Of a stretch of 64,000 nt of DNA, positions 1 through 11,060 are shown piece by piece (the first letter of the stretch is position 1; each line of letters starts with the position of its first letter). The DNA lies in assembly GCA_964017045.1 (NCBI GenBank), contig OZ024794.1, forward strand, positions 9,125,099 through 9,189,098. Direction: 5' to 3'. The stretch comes from Omphiscola glabra (Eukaryota > Mollusca > Gastropoda > Lymnaeidae). Both the position numbers and the translations under genes were made by a program. The notes under the pieces are model-generated. The model saw nothing but the letters and a program-made list of their open reading frames with translations. It was not told the origin of the DNA and did not search any database.

Positions 1-920
1 AGACAGGACAATGGAATAAGAACGCCTCAGCTAAGAGTCTTCCTCAGCAGACAGGACAATGGGATAAGAACGCCTCAGCTAAGAGTCTTCCTCAGCAGAC
101 AGGACAATGGGATAAGAACGCCTCAGCTAAGAGTCTTCCTCAGCAGACAGGACAATGGAATAAGAACGCCTCAGCTAAGAGTCTTCCTCAGCAGACAGGA
201 CAATGGAATAAGAACGCCTCAGCTAAGAGTCTTCCTCAGCAGACAGGACAATGGGATAAGAACGCCTCAGCTAAGAGTCTTCCTCAGCAGACAGGACAAT
301 GGGATAAGAACGCCTCAGCTAAGAGTCTTCCTCAGCAGACAGGACAATGGAATAAGAACGCCTCAGCTAAGAGTCTTCCTCAGCAGACAGGACAATGGGA
401 TAAGAACGCCTCAGCTAAGAGTCTTCCTCAGCAGACAGGACAATGGGATAAGAACGCCTCAGCTAAGAGTCTTCCTCAGCAGACAGGACACTGGAATAAG
501 AACGCCTCAGCTAAGAGTCTTCCTCAGCAGACAGGACAATGGGATAAGAACGCCTCAGCTAAGAGTCTTCCTCAGCAGACAGGACACTGGAATAAGAACG
601 CCTCAGCTAAGAGTCTTCCTCAGCAGACAGGACACTGGAATAAGAACGCCTCAGCTAAGAGTCTTCCTCAGCAGACAGGACAATAAGATAAGAACGTTTT
701 GGCTGATAGCCTTGCTCAGCAGACAGGACAAGGGGATAAGAACGCCTCAGCTAAGAGTCTTCCTCAGCAGACAGGACAATGGAATAAGAACGCCTCAGCT
801 AAGAGTTTTCCTCAGCAGACAGGACAATGGAATAAGAACGCCTCAGCTAAGAGTCTTCCTCAGCAGACAGGACAATGGGATAAGAACGCCTCAGCTAAGA
901 GTTTTCCTCAGCAGACATGA
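1..920. repeat. 48-bp minisatellite, about 19 copies, cut by the window edge
   Basis: A 48-bp unit containing CCTCAGCTAAGAGTCTTCCT repeats head to tail. The common variants differ at one base (GGATAAG against GAATAAG). One unit near 683-730 is diverged (AACGTTTTGGCTGATAGCCT) and resembles the fold-back at 8972-9387, so the array probably grew from that element. Because 48 is a multiple of three, a 16-residue repeat stays open in one frame, but a stop at about 685 and the lack of any gene context argue against a protein. Confidence 0.95.
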
Positions 921-2334
921 CAAATGAAAATTCGACAAGATATAGAAAATAGATAAAAACTTAAGGGATCGCCATTGTTGTTGCCGGAAGTTGGATTTTC
1001 CAAAACCATGACGTCAGGAAGTGGAAGAATGCATGCATTGTTACTGTGGTAAGGTCAGGTTCTATTTTTAGTCGCTTTCTTCTTCATCATCCGGGGCGTG
1101 CGGGATCACTGAGAGAGGCAAACAACATCGCATCAAAATATTGATAGCATAACCACGGGTTAGTGTTACACTGTTATTTGCTGTACTGTGTTTACTGTTT
1201 ATTGAACAATTAATCACAGTGCTACTTTATGTTGGTCTACAAATAAATCCTTGTAGAATCAAGTCAATGTCTATGTTTCAAACATTGTATATTTTGTGTT
1301 CTTTTTTTCTGGCATCCGTCTGTCACACTGTGAGGATGGTGTGGAATTCTCAGGACGAATCACAAGGCCTGTTATTTTTCTTTTGGAGGATGGGCTGGTT
1401 CCTTAATACGATTTAAGGGAATCATAAATATTTTTTTTTTGTAATCAGGTTTAGGGTTGGAGTCACGTCCCAGGGGTCGAAGTCACATCCTAGAGGTTTG
1501 AGTCATAGATCTTGAGTGCCAGTTATTTACTCGGGTCCTGACGTGATTAAATATAAAAAGATGTCTTGGCTTAAATTACAATTTGCGACCAATTATTTTA
1601 ATGTCTTAATGATATGATACTTCCATGAATTCCTTTAAGTTTTTCGAGAATTTGAAGAATAGTTAAATTATATATATATATAAGAGATGGAAAATAGAGA
1701 GAGGATAGGAGTGTTGGGAGGAGACGACTATGGCTTAAGACAGAGAGTGGGATACGAATGGGGGGGGGGAGAAGGGGATTGATAGAGAGGGGATGAAAGA
1801 AAATGAGAGAGAATGCGAGAGAGAGAGAGAGAGTAAGAGAGAGAGGGGGGAGAGAGGAGAGAGAGGGAGTAAGAGAAAGAAAGAAGACAATAAGACAATA
1901 ATATTCATTCACCCCTCTCTTTATGTATTATGTTCCTAATTTAAAGAAGACAACGAAAAAGAAACCCACTCTTTGAATGTCAAACCATTATTTATATAAG
2001 TAATTCCACGAGGAAACAAAGACACAAACAGAGAAGGCAACAATGAGACGCTCACGGCAAATATTGAACCAGGTCAGGCTAAATGAAATATTGATACACC
2101 GAGCCAGTTTTATCTACGCAATTGATGAGCTCAACGTGACCGGCGAACGCGCGGCTGTGACGGGATCACGTGATAACGTAAAGTGTTGTGCATAGCGTTT
2201 GATTGGGAGCAACAAGTGCATGACACTAACCACGTGACGTGCTGGAAGCCTCGAAGTCGAAATTATTATTCCGGAGTCAAGGTCATCAAAGTTTTGCCCG
2301 GAATTCGACGTTTTACTTCACGACATCTTCATTC
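921..2334. other. Unique AT-rich spacer with GA-rich tract and CRE site
   Basis: No gene recognised. It holds a full CRE palindrome TGACGTCA at 1009-1016, an AATAAA signal near 1240, a short (AT)n at about 1670, and a purine-rich GA tract at about 1680-1890 whose complement gives a Ser/Leu-rich false open frame. E-box motifs CACGTG lie near 2166 and 2230. Confidence 0.6.
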
Positions 2335-2690
2335 AGTAGAGTATACAACATCTAAGTTGTAGATTCAATAGAGTATACAACATCTAAGTTGTAGATTCAA
2401 TAGAGTATACAACATCTAAGTTGTAGATTCAATAAAGTCTACAACATCTAAGGTGTCGATTCAATAGAGTATACAACATCTAAGTTGCCGATTCAATAGA
2501 GTATACAACATCTAAGTTGCCGATTCAATAGAGTATACAACATCTAAGTTGTAGATTCAATAGAGTATACAACATCTAAGTTGTAGATTCAATAGAGTAT
2601 ACAACATCTAAGTTGTAGATTCAATAGAGTATACAACATCTAAGTTGTAGATTCAATAGAGTATACAACATCTAAGTTGTAGATTCAATA
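2335..2690. repeat. 32-bp minisatellite with a hairpin in each unit, 11 copies
   Basis: The unit contains TACAACATCTAAGTTGTAG. TACAAC and GTTGTA pair around a 6-base loop, so every unit can form a short hairpin. Variants such as GTGTCG and GTTGCCG break the stem in three units, so pairing is not strictly conserved. There are no spacers between units. Confidence 0.95.
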
Positions 2691-3184
2691 TATTCCACAT
2701 TTTAAGTTGCATTCCAGAAATATTTCAGTCGAAATCACCACTCCCCACGACTCAAAATGACTCAAATATGACGTCATTCGCGATTTTTGTTCTAATGGAG
2801 AAACTATAAAAGAAGAAAAATATCACAACATCAAGTTAGCGGACTAATCTGAGTTTTTGTTTTTAATAATAAAATCCCCGTATTTTTTGGTCTGAGGTAA
2901 AGCCTCGCAAGTCCGCTCATGAGTCAATATATCAAGTTTCCGTTTTTAGGGCGGTAATAATGTTAAATCATCCCAGTCCCCCACCAAAGATCTCGACTTA
3001 ATGTTCTCGATTTTGCCCCCCAGGTCCTTCCTACCAAATGATCCAGTTATTTGAATCCTATTAAGTGCGTTGAAAATCAGAGCTGATCATTTGTGCTCAA
3101 ACAAGATGACATTGCGCGCAGGTGACGTATTCATACCAGTAAGTCAACACGACACTGCAGCAAAGACAGCTTTTTTTTAAACCA
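2691..3184. other. Unique spacer
   Basis: No gene or repeat recognised. It contains a CRE palindrome TGACGTCA at 2769-2776 and AT-rich sequence. A pyrimidine tract ending CCCCCCAG near 3023 looks like a splice acceptor, but all frames after it close quickly. Confidence 0.5.
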
Positions 3185-3431
3185 CGGTGGAAACGATGGG
3201 GTGGAGACCTTGAACTTCCTACATTTGAAACGGTAGGCTGGAGACCTTGAACTTTGAAAACATATCCAGTAGAAACGGTGGGGTAGAGACCTTGAACTTC
3301 CTACATTTGAAACGGTAGACTGGAGACCTTGAACTTTGAAAACCCTACAGTTGAAACGGTGGGGTGGAGACCTTGAACTTTGAAAACCCTACAGTAGAAA
3401 CGGTGGGGTGGAAACCTTGAACTTTGAAAAC
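3185..3431. repeat. Degenerate minisatellite of about 40 bp, 6 copies
   Basis: Units share GAAACGGTGGGGTGGAGACC followed by TTGAACTT. Two subtypes alternate, ending either TCCTACATTT or TGAAAACCCTACAGT, which suggests an older two-unit higher-order repeat. Confidence 0.9.
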
Positions 3432-4382
3432 TATTTTCCTATTGTTAAAATGTAAAAATAATTTTTGAATTTTATTCTCGCCATTTAATTGTTTTTTTTT
3501 AATGTGCTTTTAATATTTATGTAAATCAGTCTCTGTAGGATGTAGAACTAAATATTGTTTCGTCAATTCGTTAAAAAATGTAAGTGAGCACCTTTTTAAT
3601 GTTACATACTTAAAATGGCAGCTGAAAATCCTTTATGGACGAATTAAGAGGACGAATTTTCGGAATCATGTGTGTTGCACATAAAGCAATGCGACCTCTG
3701 GTAAATGCTAGTGGATTATGATTAGACCTCTGTTTAAGGCTAGCGGGCTAAGATGAGACATCTGGTAAATGCTAATGAATTATGATGAGACCTCTGATAA
3801 TTAGCCCTGGTAATATATTTTGATGGTGGATAAAAATACTGAAAAATGACGTGTCATGGTATGGTAAATGTGTAGGCCTAATTTTAACCACCGCAACTTC
3901 ACAACTTGTCTCCCCTTTTCTTTTGATATTAACGTCAGCGATTAATGTGCTGTTGTGCCACTCCTTTACCCACCTCTCCTTTGATTGGGAAAAGGTTGTT
4001 TACGTTTGAATACGTTCTTTTTCATGCCATGTTCGTGCTTTGCGAGTGCGTGTTTTGGTGTGGAGATTATTTGGGTAGCTCTGCCATGTGCTTTGTATGT
4101 GTGACGTCTTTGGGTATGACAGATGATGTTATTGGTTGTTATGGTTTTTAGTAGTAAGGCAAGTCGCACAGATAAAGCAGACGAATTAAGTATGAAACAA
4201 TGTTTATAGATTTGTTTACTAATTAACCATAGATAGCGAGACTATTGAACCTCTTATCTTAGTTAACAGTTCGTATCAGTTCTGTATGTTCTAAACAATG
4301 CTATCAGGTAATGCAATGTCTAGACTTTTTTGCTCGATGATTCTCATTTAATCCGTATACATATAGGCCGGCAGCTTCCCTA

Positions 4383-4415
<33 letters not shown>

Positions 4416-5010
4416 CCTGCTAAGTTTTCCCAAACATTTACGAGACGTTAGAGACTTACAATATTGTACCCTTTAAGAGTATGTACATTAATATTTTATT
4501 TTTCTATATTTGAATAAGTATTTTTATAGACATTTATTACTATAATTAAATAGAATAAATTTAGTATCGATAGCTTTGGTATCGTTTTCTTTGTATTGCG
4601 GTTCTACGAGCCTAGTCTTAAATAGATTAAATTTTCAAAACAAAATTGCGGCACGTAACAACATATACCGACTGTAAGCTTTAAGGACACATGACTTGAT
4701 CACAAGAGGGAGACATTATTCCTAATTTATTATTATACACTTTTTAATCAAGTCACACATTTGTTCTGGTCAACGTGATTCTAATGCTAAAAAAAAAGGA
4801 TTGGAACAAATCTTATTATATATTTTTTAAAAATAAAATAAAAAAGAAATGTTCATTGCAGATATCAGACAATATGTATCAATAAATCTGCACATATGAG
4901 ACTACTTGCAGATATCAGACAACATACGTGTAGCAGACAAAATGCGTGCATCAGACACCATCCGTGTCAATGGATGTGATTAAGAGTTTTTCTAGTTTCA
5001 GTTTTTCTCA
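3432..5010. other. AT-rich spacer with a decayed repeat and (GA)n
   Basis: No gene recognised. A decayed repeat of about 40 bp (motif GACCTCTGGTAAATGCTA) covers about 3685-3810 with three copies, and a pure (GA)n microsatellite lies at about 4386-4412. Between 4860 and 4970 GCAGATATCAGACAA occurs twice. The rest looks unique. Confidence 0.55.
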
Positions 5011-5144
5011 GCACTAGGATAACACTAGGATGGCACTATGATAGCACTATGGTAGCACTATGATAACACAGGGATAGCACCACGATAGCACTATGATAGC
5101 ACTATGGTAGCACTAGGATAACACTATAATAGCAACGATAGCAT
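5011..5144. repeat. Short degenerate 11-bp tandem repeat
   Basis: About twelve copies of ACTATGATAGC and variants (ACTAGGATAAC, ACCACGATAGC). Higher divergence than the other arrays suggests it is old. Confidence 0.85.
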
Positions 5145-5995
5145 TATTTGACACGAGAAATAGTTAAATTTTATTTAAACACGCTCTCGCCCCAACCACA
5201 GTAGGATAATTTCTCTGCATATTTATTCGCATACATGAGCGTTCCCCAAACGGTGGTCCTCAAGCCTTACTTTGTGAGTCATCACAATAGCCAAGAAATA
5301 TTTTGAGGAGAAGCGTAAATATGTATGTTGTGTAAAGCATGACTGTTATGCATAAGTAGTATGGATACCCTCGAACTGAATTGTAATACTATATTTGATT
5401 GATGAACCAAAATTATAGATGGCGAAGCAAAGCTGAATGGACCTTTTGTTTCAAGCGGGAAACTACTTTTTTTTGAACTCCAAAGAAATTCAACTTTTCC
5501 GGAGTATGATAACGAAGACGTAAATGAAAGTGAAAATAACAAAAAAAGAAACAAACAAACTTTGCAATAGTTTCGCTCAAAAATACTTTACGTCTTAAGT
5601 GCCTTTGTAGCTACGGACGATGGTATTCTCCCAAACTCAGTACGACTTCCACGATGGATTTCTTCTTGTTAAAGCAACAATAACAAGAACAAAAACAAAT
5701 TAATATGAATTAAAATGTATTTCATAACTGTAACATGTCCTTAGAGTCGCCCATTGGTATCAAGGAAAAGATTTATTTCTCAGAGTTTAGATAAGTATAG
5801 CTTCCTGTCACTTACGAAAGTTACCAAACACCTCAATCAGCGTTGAATCATGGTCAAAATGGTGTTTTTCTAACATAACTATATGATTACTTCATTTCTG
5901 ACGCATCGACCTTGAACTTTTAATTAATCACGCATTTGGATAGATTACATGTGTGTAATCTTGACGTGTGATCGGCTATGCTTCTATGAAATTCG
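5145..5995. other. Unique spacer
   Basis: AT-rich unique sequence. A 90-codon open frame on the minus strand (5282-5554) is Ser/Phe-rich and resembles nothing I recognise. No regulatory signal stands out. Confidence 0.5.
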
Positions 5996-6187
5996 GTTAG
6001 ACCGAGCAGTGTGTGCTCTGTTAGACCGAGCAGTGTGTGCTCTGTTAGACCGAGCAGTGTGTGCTCTGTTAGACCGAGCAGTGTGTGCTCTGTTAGACCG
6101 AGCAGTGTGACTCTGTTAGACCGAGCAGTGTGTGCTCTGTTAGACCGAGCAGTATGTGCTCTGTTAGACCGAGCAGTATGCGCTCTG
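5996..6187. repeat. 24-bp minisatellite, 8 copies
   Basis: The unit begins GTTAGACCGAGCAGTGTGTG. One copy has lost two bases (CAGTGTGACTCT) and two carry GTATG. The arginine/histidine-rich frame on the minus strand is a by-product of the 24-bp period. Confidence 0.95.
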
Positions 6188-6292
6188 TAAATATGCAATT
6201 TTCCAATTTGGTGTCACCCCCTTCATGCCCGGTGCGGTCCACACACCAAGCATTCCCCTAGCTACACCACTGCCATACACAATCAGCTAGAT

Positions 6293-6483
6293 CAGTGGTT
6301 CTCAACCTTCCTAATGCCGCGACCTTTTAATACAGTTCCTCATGTTGTGGCGACTCCCAGCCACAAAATTATTTTTGTTTCTACTTCATAACTGTATATG
6401 TGTTTTCAGATGGTCTTAGGCGACCCCTGTGAAAGGGTCGTGCGACCCCCAAAGGGGTCGCGACCCACAGGTGAGAACCGTTG
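6293..6483 (+). mobile_element. SPIN-like non-autonomous hAT transposon
   Basis: A complete short hAT element. The left end is CAGTGGTTCTCAACCT and the right end is ACAGGTGAGAACCGTTG, an imperfect terminal inverted repeat. The perfect 8-bp target duplication AGCTAGAT lies at 6285-6292 and 6484-6491. The interior (CCTCATGTTGTGGCGACTC, GATGGTCTTAGGCGACCCC, GGGGTCGCGACCCAC) matches my memory of the SPIN family first described in tetrapods, with the centre deleted. It has no coding capacity and would need a transposase in trans. Confidence 0.9.
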
Positions 6484-6736
6484 AGCTAGATGCTCATCAC
6501 GTGATGTGTTAAAGATGTCTGCTCAAGTGCCTCCCCAAAAACGATAAAGCTCGTGATATGGAAGATCATCTGATAAATCCCATTAAGATATCAAAGTAAA
6601 TCTATTGATCTTTACGACTAGATTAAAGTTTAGATGTCTCCAACAGGGCAATTCTGATGACATATGTCGGATTACAAGTTTTAAAAGACGGTACGAATGA
6701 AGCATTTTTATTTTATGATGCACTACCGAAAGATTC

Positions 6737-7004
6737 AACAACTAGTACTAAGACACAACTAGTACTAAGATACAACTAGTACTAGGATACAACTAGTACT
6801 AAGATACAACTAGTACTAAGATACAACTAGTACTAAGATACAACTAGTACTAAGATACAACTAGTACTAAGATACAACTAGTATTAAGATACAACTAGTA
6901 CTAAGATACAACTAGTACTAAGATACAACTAGTATTAAGATACAACTAGTACTAAGATACAACTAGTACTAAAATACAACTAGTACTAAGATACAACTAG
7001 TACC
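6737..7004. repeat. 17-bp minisatellite, about 16 copies
   Basis: The unit is AACTAGTACTAAGATAC and includes the palindrome ACTAGT. Very homogeneous, with scattered single-base variants (AGTATTAAG, AAAATAC). It ends about 10 bp before the transposase relic at 7015. Confidence 0.95.
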
Positions 7005-7014
7005 AGGATCTTCA

Positions 7015-8400
7015 ATGGGCTCAACGATTATATTGTTCAGAAATGCGGGCCGCGTTTCAAATTTTGAATCGGTGCATGTCCGGACAGCGAAGCAGCAGTT
7101 CCAAAAGATGGTTGCGATATCACCTGAACGCAAGTCAACACACTGTTTCATTCACAGTAAGAGTCTTGCCATAGAGAATTTCTACAAAACCAAACAATGT
7201 GCTCAGTTAACATACTGTGAACTATGGGAAGGCAAAAGCGTTTAATTCAAGACTCTTTGCTGCATTATATGACGAAACGCTGGCTGAATATAACAACTTT
7301 AGTGCAAACCAAAATAATTTGGTTGTTGAGAAGGGAAATTTTATCACCAGTTTTTTAGATATGAAAGGAATTTATCGAATATTTAAAAAAAAAAAAAACA
7401 GATTGGTCAGCACAGTCTCGAAATGTGGATTGGTCAGCACAGTTTCGAAATTTGGATTGGTCAGCACAGTTTTGAAATGTGGATTGGTCAGCACAGTTTC
7501 GAAATGTGGATTGGTCAGCACAGTTTCGAAATGTGGACTGGTCAGCACAGTTTCGAAATGTGGATTGGTCAGCACAGTTTTGAAATGTGGATTGGTCAGC
7601 ACAGTTTCGAAATGTGGATTGGTCAGCACAGTTTCGAAATGTGGATTGGTCAGCACAGTTTCGAAATGTGGATTGGTCAGCACAGTCTCGAAATGTGGAT
7701 TGGTCAGCACAGTTTCGAAATGTGGATTGGTCAGCACAGTTTCGAAATGTGGACTGGTCAGCACAGTCTCGAAATGTGAATTGGTCAGCACAGTCGCGAA
7801 ACGTGGACTGGTCAGCACAGTCTCGAAATGTGGATTGGTCAGCACAGTCTCGAAATGTGGATTGGTCAGCACAGTCTCGAAATGTGGATTGGTCAGCACA
7901 GTTTCGAGATGTGTGTTGGTTAGCCAAGTTAGACAGATAACTTTGCCAGTTTAGCTGAGCTCAACGAATTCATGCAAGGGAAGATGGCCCCGTGCTTCAG
8001 AATGGCTGACAAGATCAAAGGATATAAATACAAAACAAGATGCTTGATAAGTCTGGTGTATCAGATAATCATTTTGATACGTTCACCAGCATAGAAACAA
8101 CCATCATTGACATTGAGGAAAGCTCTTGGTGGCACTTCTCTACGAATGGTCATAACTGAAAACTTGACCTACTTAATTGACCTACTAGGAATCTACTTTT
8201 TTTTTTCTTTTTACTTTCCGAGAAATCGTCGACGATCCACCGATAGGAAAATGAATGGATCCGGAAAGAATTCCCTCCTCTTCTTTTTTTTTTTTTTTTT
8301 GCATCACAGGCTCATTTGAATGTCACTTCCCAAACTAAGTTGTTGGATCTTGTTGCTGACGAAGGATTGACGATTGTTTTCATCACCTGGACATTGACAT
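7015..8400 (+). pseudogene. Broken hAT transposase gene, interrupted by a minisatellite
   Basis: Pieces of a transposase-like protein lie in order on the plus strand but in different frames. At about 7132-7170 KSTHCFIHSKSLA resembles the CxxH-type segment of ZBED5/SCAND3-like domesticated hAT transposases. At about 7217-7290 FNSRLFAALYDE follows, then SFLDMKGIYRIF. After the 27-bp array come WLAKLDR, LAELNEFMQGK and MADKIKGY (7914-8020), and TKLLDLVADEGL at about 8327-8362. Several frameshifts and stops, a poly-A tract and the array make it dead. Family assignment is from remembered motifs; the exact hAT clade is unknown. Confidence 0.7.
7401..7921. repeat. 27-bp minisatellite inside the hAT relic, 19 copies
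   Basis: The unit contains GATTGGTCAGCACAGTTTCG. It is preceded by a run of A and sits between two conserved parts of the transposase relic, so it arose after or during decay of that gene. With a 27-bp period and no stop in most frames, it produces false open frames on both strands. Confidence 0.95.
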
Positions 8401-8450
8401 CCACACCATGACATCACCACCATGACATCACTAGAATATTTTTTTTATTC

Positions 8451-8680
8451 ATGTCAATGAAATGTAGAATACCCTGAGCTTGCATGAAATGTAGAATACC
8501 CTGAGCTTGCATGAAATGTAGAATACCCTGAGCTTCCATGAAATGTAGAATACCCTGAACTTGCATGAAATGTAGAATACCCTGAGCTTGCATGAAATAT
8601 AGAATACCCTGAGCTTGCATGAAATGTAGAATACACTGAGCTTGCATGAAATGTAGAATACCCTGAACTTGCATGAAATT
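8451..8680. repeat. 27-bp minisatellite, 8 to 9 copies
   Basis: The unit contains GCATGAAATGTAGAATACCC followed by TGAGCTT. Low divergence. It lies directly downstream of the hAT relic but shares no sequence with the 27-bp array inside it. Confidence 0.95.
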
Positions 8681-8971
8681 GTCTTGAAAGTTCATCTCCC
8701 GCATTTACTTAAACTTTCCTCTGCAAAACTGTCTTTTTTTCATAAACATTATAAAGACAGGGGTCAGGAACGGAATGGATATGCATTATCCTTTGCGTGA
8801 AGCACGTGATTGCACCACAGTCTGCAATCAAGCCACGATTTGATTTTCTTATCAATAAAATGCATGTTCACATTCCTTATTAAGTGGTCACTGTTAGATC
8901 AAATGTTTTTCCTCCAATCTAAACTTAATGCGTAAATATAGATTAAGTTATACAGATGTAAAAATACTATA
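8681..8971. other. Unique spacer
   Basis: AT-rich sequence without recognised features except an E-box CACGTG near 8801. Confidence 0.5.
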
Positions 8972-9387
8972 CTATAGTAGAACAGTGTATGTTGAAGCTT
9001 GAATCATTGGACAGGACAATAAGATTTGAACGTTTCGGCTTAGAGCCTTCTTCGGCGAACAAGACAAACAGAAGTAAGACAGGAATCAGAGTTGAAGAAG
9101 GCTCTAAGCCGAAAAAGTTCAAATCGTATAGTCTATTGATTCAAGCTTCAGCATACGCAGTGGCGTAGTGAGGGGGGCAAGGGGGGCATCATGCCCCGGG
9201 CGCTACTCACAAAGGGGCGCCAAATTGTATATTCTACTATAATATTGTATAGTTTTCAAATAGGGGGGGGGGCTAAAAAGGTATTGGGGGCGCTAAAAAG
9301 GTATTGGGGGGCGCTAAAAAGGTATTGTGCCCCGGGCGCGAGTTAAGCTCGCTACGCCACTGAGCATACCTTGTTCCACTATTTCAT
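8972..9387. mobile_element. Fold-back element split by a MITE
   Basis: The left arm (8972-9055) pairs with a right arm in two parts (9092-9157 and 9363-9387). Removing the MITE at 9158-9362 restores the pairing, with TATGTTGAAGCTTGAATCA facing TGATTCAAGCTTCAGCATA. Each arm carries GAAGGCTCTAAGCCGAAA (or its complement), which also occurs in altered form in the 48-bp array at 1-920 and at 18829. Imperfect arms suggest an older element. No coding capacity. Confidence 0.75.
9158..9362 (+). mobile_element. hAT-type MITE with CAGTGGCGTAG ends
   Basis: The ends are CAGTGGCGTAGTGAG and CTCGCTACGCCACTG. The 8-bp flanks AGCATACG (9150-9157) and AGCATACC (9363-9370) match at seven of eight bases. The interior carries CATCATGCCCCGGGCGCTAC and three tandem copies of GCGCTAAAAAGGTATTGGGG; other copies of the family have two. 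No open frame. Confidence 0.9.
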
Positions 9388-9566
9388 TTACACGGCTTGA
9401 ATGTGGTTTATCAATTATTATCTTGTAATAAAACTGAAATTATTAACTTTTAAAAAATAATTCTAAGACAGCCTTAACAGTTGATTTGTTCTCAATGAAT
9501 GACTGGGAATAAAAAAATATTTTATGACATATTTAAGGTCAAATAAAGAGTCAATATTTTGTCACA
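9388..9566. other. Short AT-rich spacer
   Basis: Contains AATAAAAC and poly-A-rich sequence. Nothing else is visible. Confidence 0.4.
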
Positions 9567-9641
9567 GATGCGGCACTGGTCACTGGTGCGGCAGTTGTCA
9601 CTGGTGCGGCAGTTGTCACTGGTGCGGCACTGGTCACTGGT
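9567..9641. repeat. 18-bp tandem repeat, 4 to 5 copies
   Basis: The unit is GCGGCACTGGTCACTGGT, with a variant GCAGTTGTCACTGGT. Confidence 0.85.
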
Positions 9642-10011
9642 ACAATGGGAAACATATACACCGGTGCGCCAAACTTAAATTTTGGGAAACGCTGTCATAG
9701 ATGACAATAGATGTCAAATTGTAAAGAATACATAGACAACCTTCCATCAGTGGCCCCTACAGTGGGTCTCGTATATTTCAGGGGTCCAAAGTTAAAATGT
9801 TCAAAATATTTTTACAATTTAAAAAAAATTATCGCGTTTTATTGCAAGGGGGAACAAAACCGAGAGCTAGCAGTGCCCCCCCCCCCCACCCCAATCTTTC
9901 TATAGTTTCTTGACGGCTCTGCTTCCAGTCCACCTACAGAACTGCTGGCTGCTATATAAATTTGGTAAAGCCAAGAAATTTGCTCTGTTCAGTAGATACA
10001 TTCTCTTCCAG

Positions 10012-10622
10012 TGGCCACATTGATTACATAAATACACTATTAAGCCACAAGGGTGTGGGTTAAACACTACTGGCCACACAGGTTTTGGGTTAAACCCTAC
10101 TGGCCACACAGATTTTAGGTTAAACCTTTCTGGCCACACAGGATTTGGGTTAAATCTTACTGATCACATAGAGTGTGGGTTAAATCCTACTGGCCACAAG
10201 GGTGGAGGTTAACCCAACTGACCACACAGATTTTGGTTTAAACCCTACTGGCCACACAGATTTTGGTTTAAACCCTACTGGCCACACAGATATTGGTTTA
10301 AACCCTACTGGCCACACAGATTTTGGGTTAAATTTTACTGGCCACACAGATTTTGGGTTAAATCTTACTGGCCACACAGATTTTGGTTTAAACCCTACTG
10401 GCCACACAGATTTTGGGTTAAATCTTACTGGCCACACAGATTTTGGGTTAAATCTTACTGGCCACACAGATTTTGGGTTAAATATTACTGGCCACACAGA
10501 TTTTGGGTTAAATCTTACTGGCCACACAGATTTTGGTTTAAATCTTACTGGTCACACAGTTTTTGGTTTAAATCTTACTGGCCACACAGATTTTGGGTTA
10601 AACCCTACTGGCCACACAGAAT
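10012..10622. repeat. 30-bp minisatellite, about 20 copies
   Basis: The unit contains GGCCACACAGATTTTGGGTT. The outer units (10012-10200) are diverged, the inner ones nearly identical. That gradient is expected when unequal exchange homogenises the centre. Two interior subtypes (GGGTTAAATC and GGTTTAAACC) are mixed. Confidence 0.95.
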
Positions 10623-10839
10623 CCACGTTACAATGATAACCAAACCCTGTACTCCGGCCCTGCATGTTGCCACAGGCCTCCACGATTGAGTCAAGTCATG
10701 TTTAGTCTCCGACCAACAAGACGTCCGTAACACCGGTAATGAGCATGCTACTTGGCAATAAGAGCCGTCCGATGCGTGCGTCTATTGATTCTCAAATATA
10801 TCTTATAGTCTACACATCCACTGATAACCAGACTTCCAG

Positions 10840-11060
10840 AACGGCAGTGGGTGGGGCCGGGGAAGGGGGTAGGGTATGGGGGTGTTAGGGGAGTGGGGGT
10901 GTTCCAGGAGCAACAGGGTCGATTATTTGGGCACGGGAGGGGAACATATATATCGATCGGTGCTTGTCCTTGGTGTGTGTTTGTTTGTGTGAGTGTAGGG
11001 TTGGGGTGGGAATGGGGGGGGGGGAGGGGTAAGAAATTCGGACCAGGTCGATGAGGGGGT
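10840..11060. other. G-rich tract with G-quadruplex potential
   Basis: Many runs of three or more G on the plus strand (GGGGCCGGGGAAGGGGGTAG and later GGGGTGGGAATGGGGG) satisfy the simple four-run G-quadruplex pattern more than once. The glycine-rich open frame here is not a convincing gene. Confidence 0.6.

Noticed and set aside
1680..1912. 104-codon Ser/Leu-rich frame on the minus strand
   Set aside because: It is the complement of a GA-rich low-complexity tract.
2335..2690. CRISPR-like array (short hairpin repeat resembling type V repeats)
   Set aside because: Units are directly abutting with no spacers, there are no cas genes, and the sequence context is eukaryotic. It is a plain tandem repeat.
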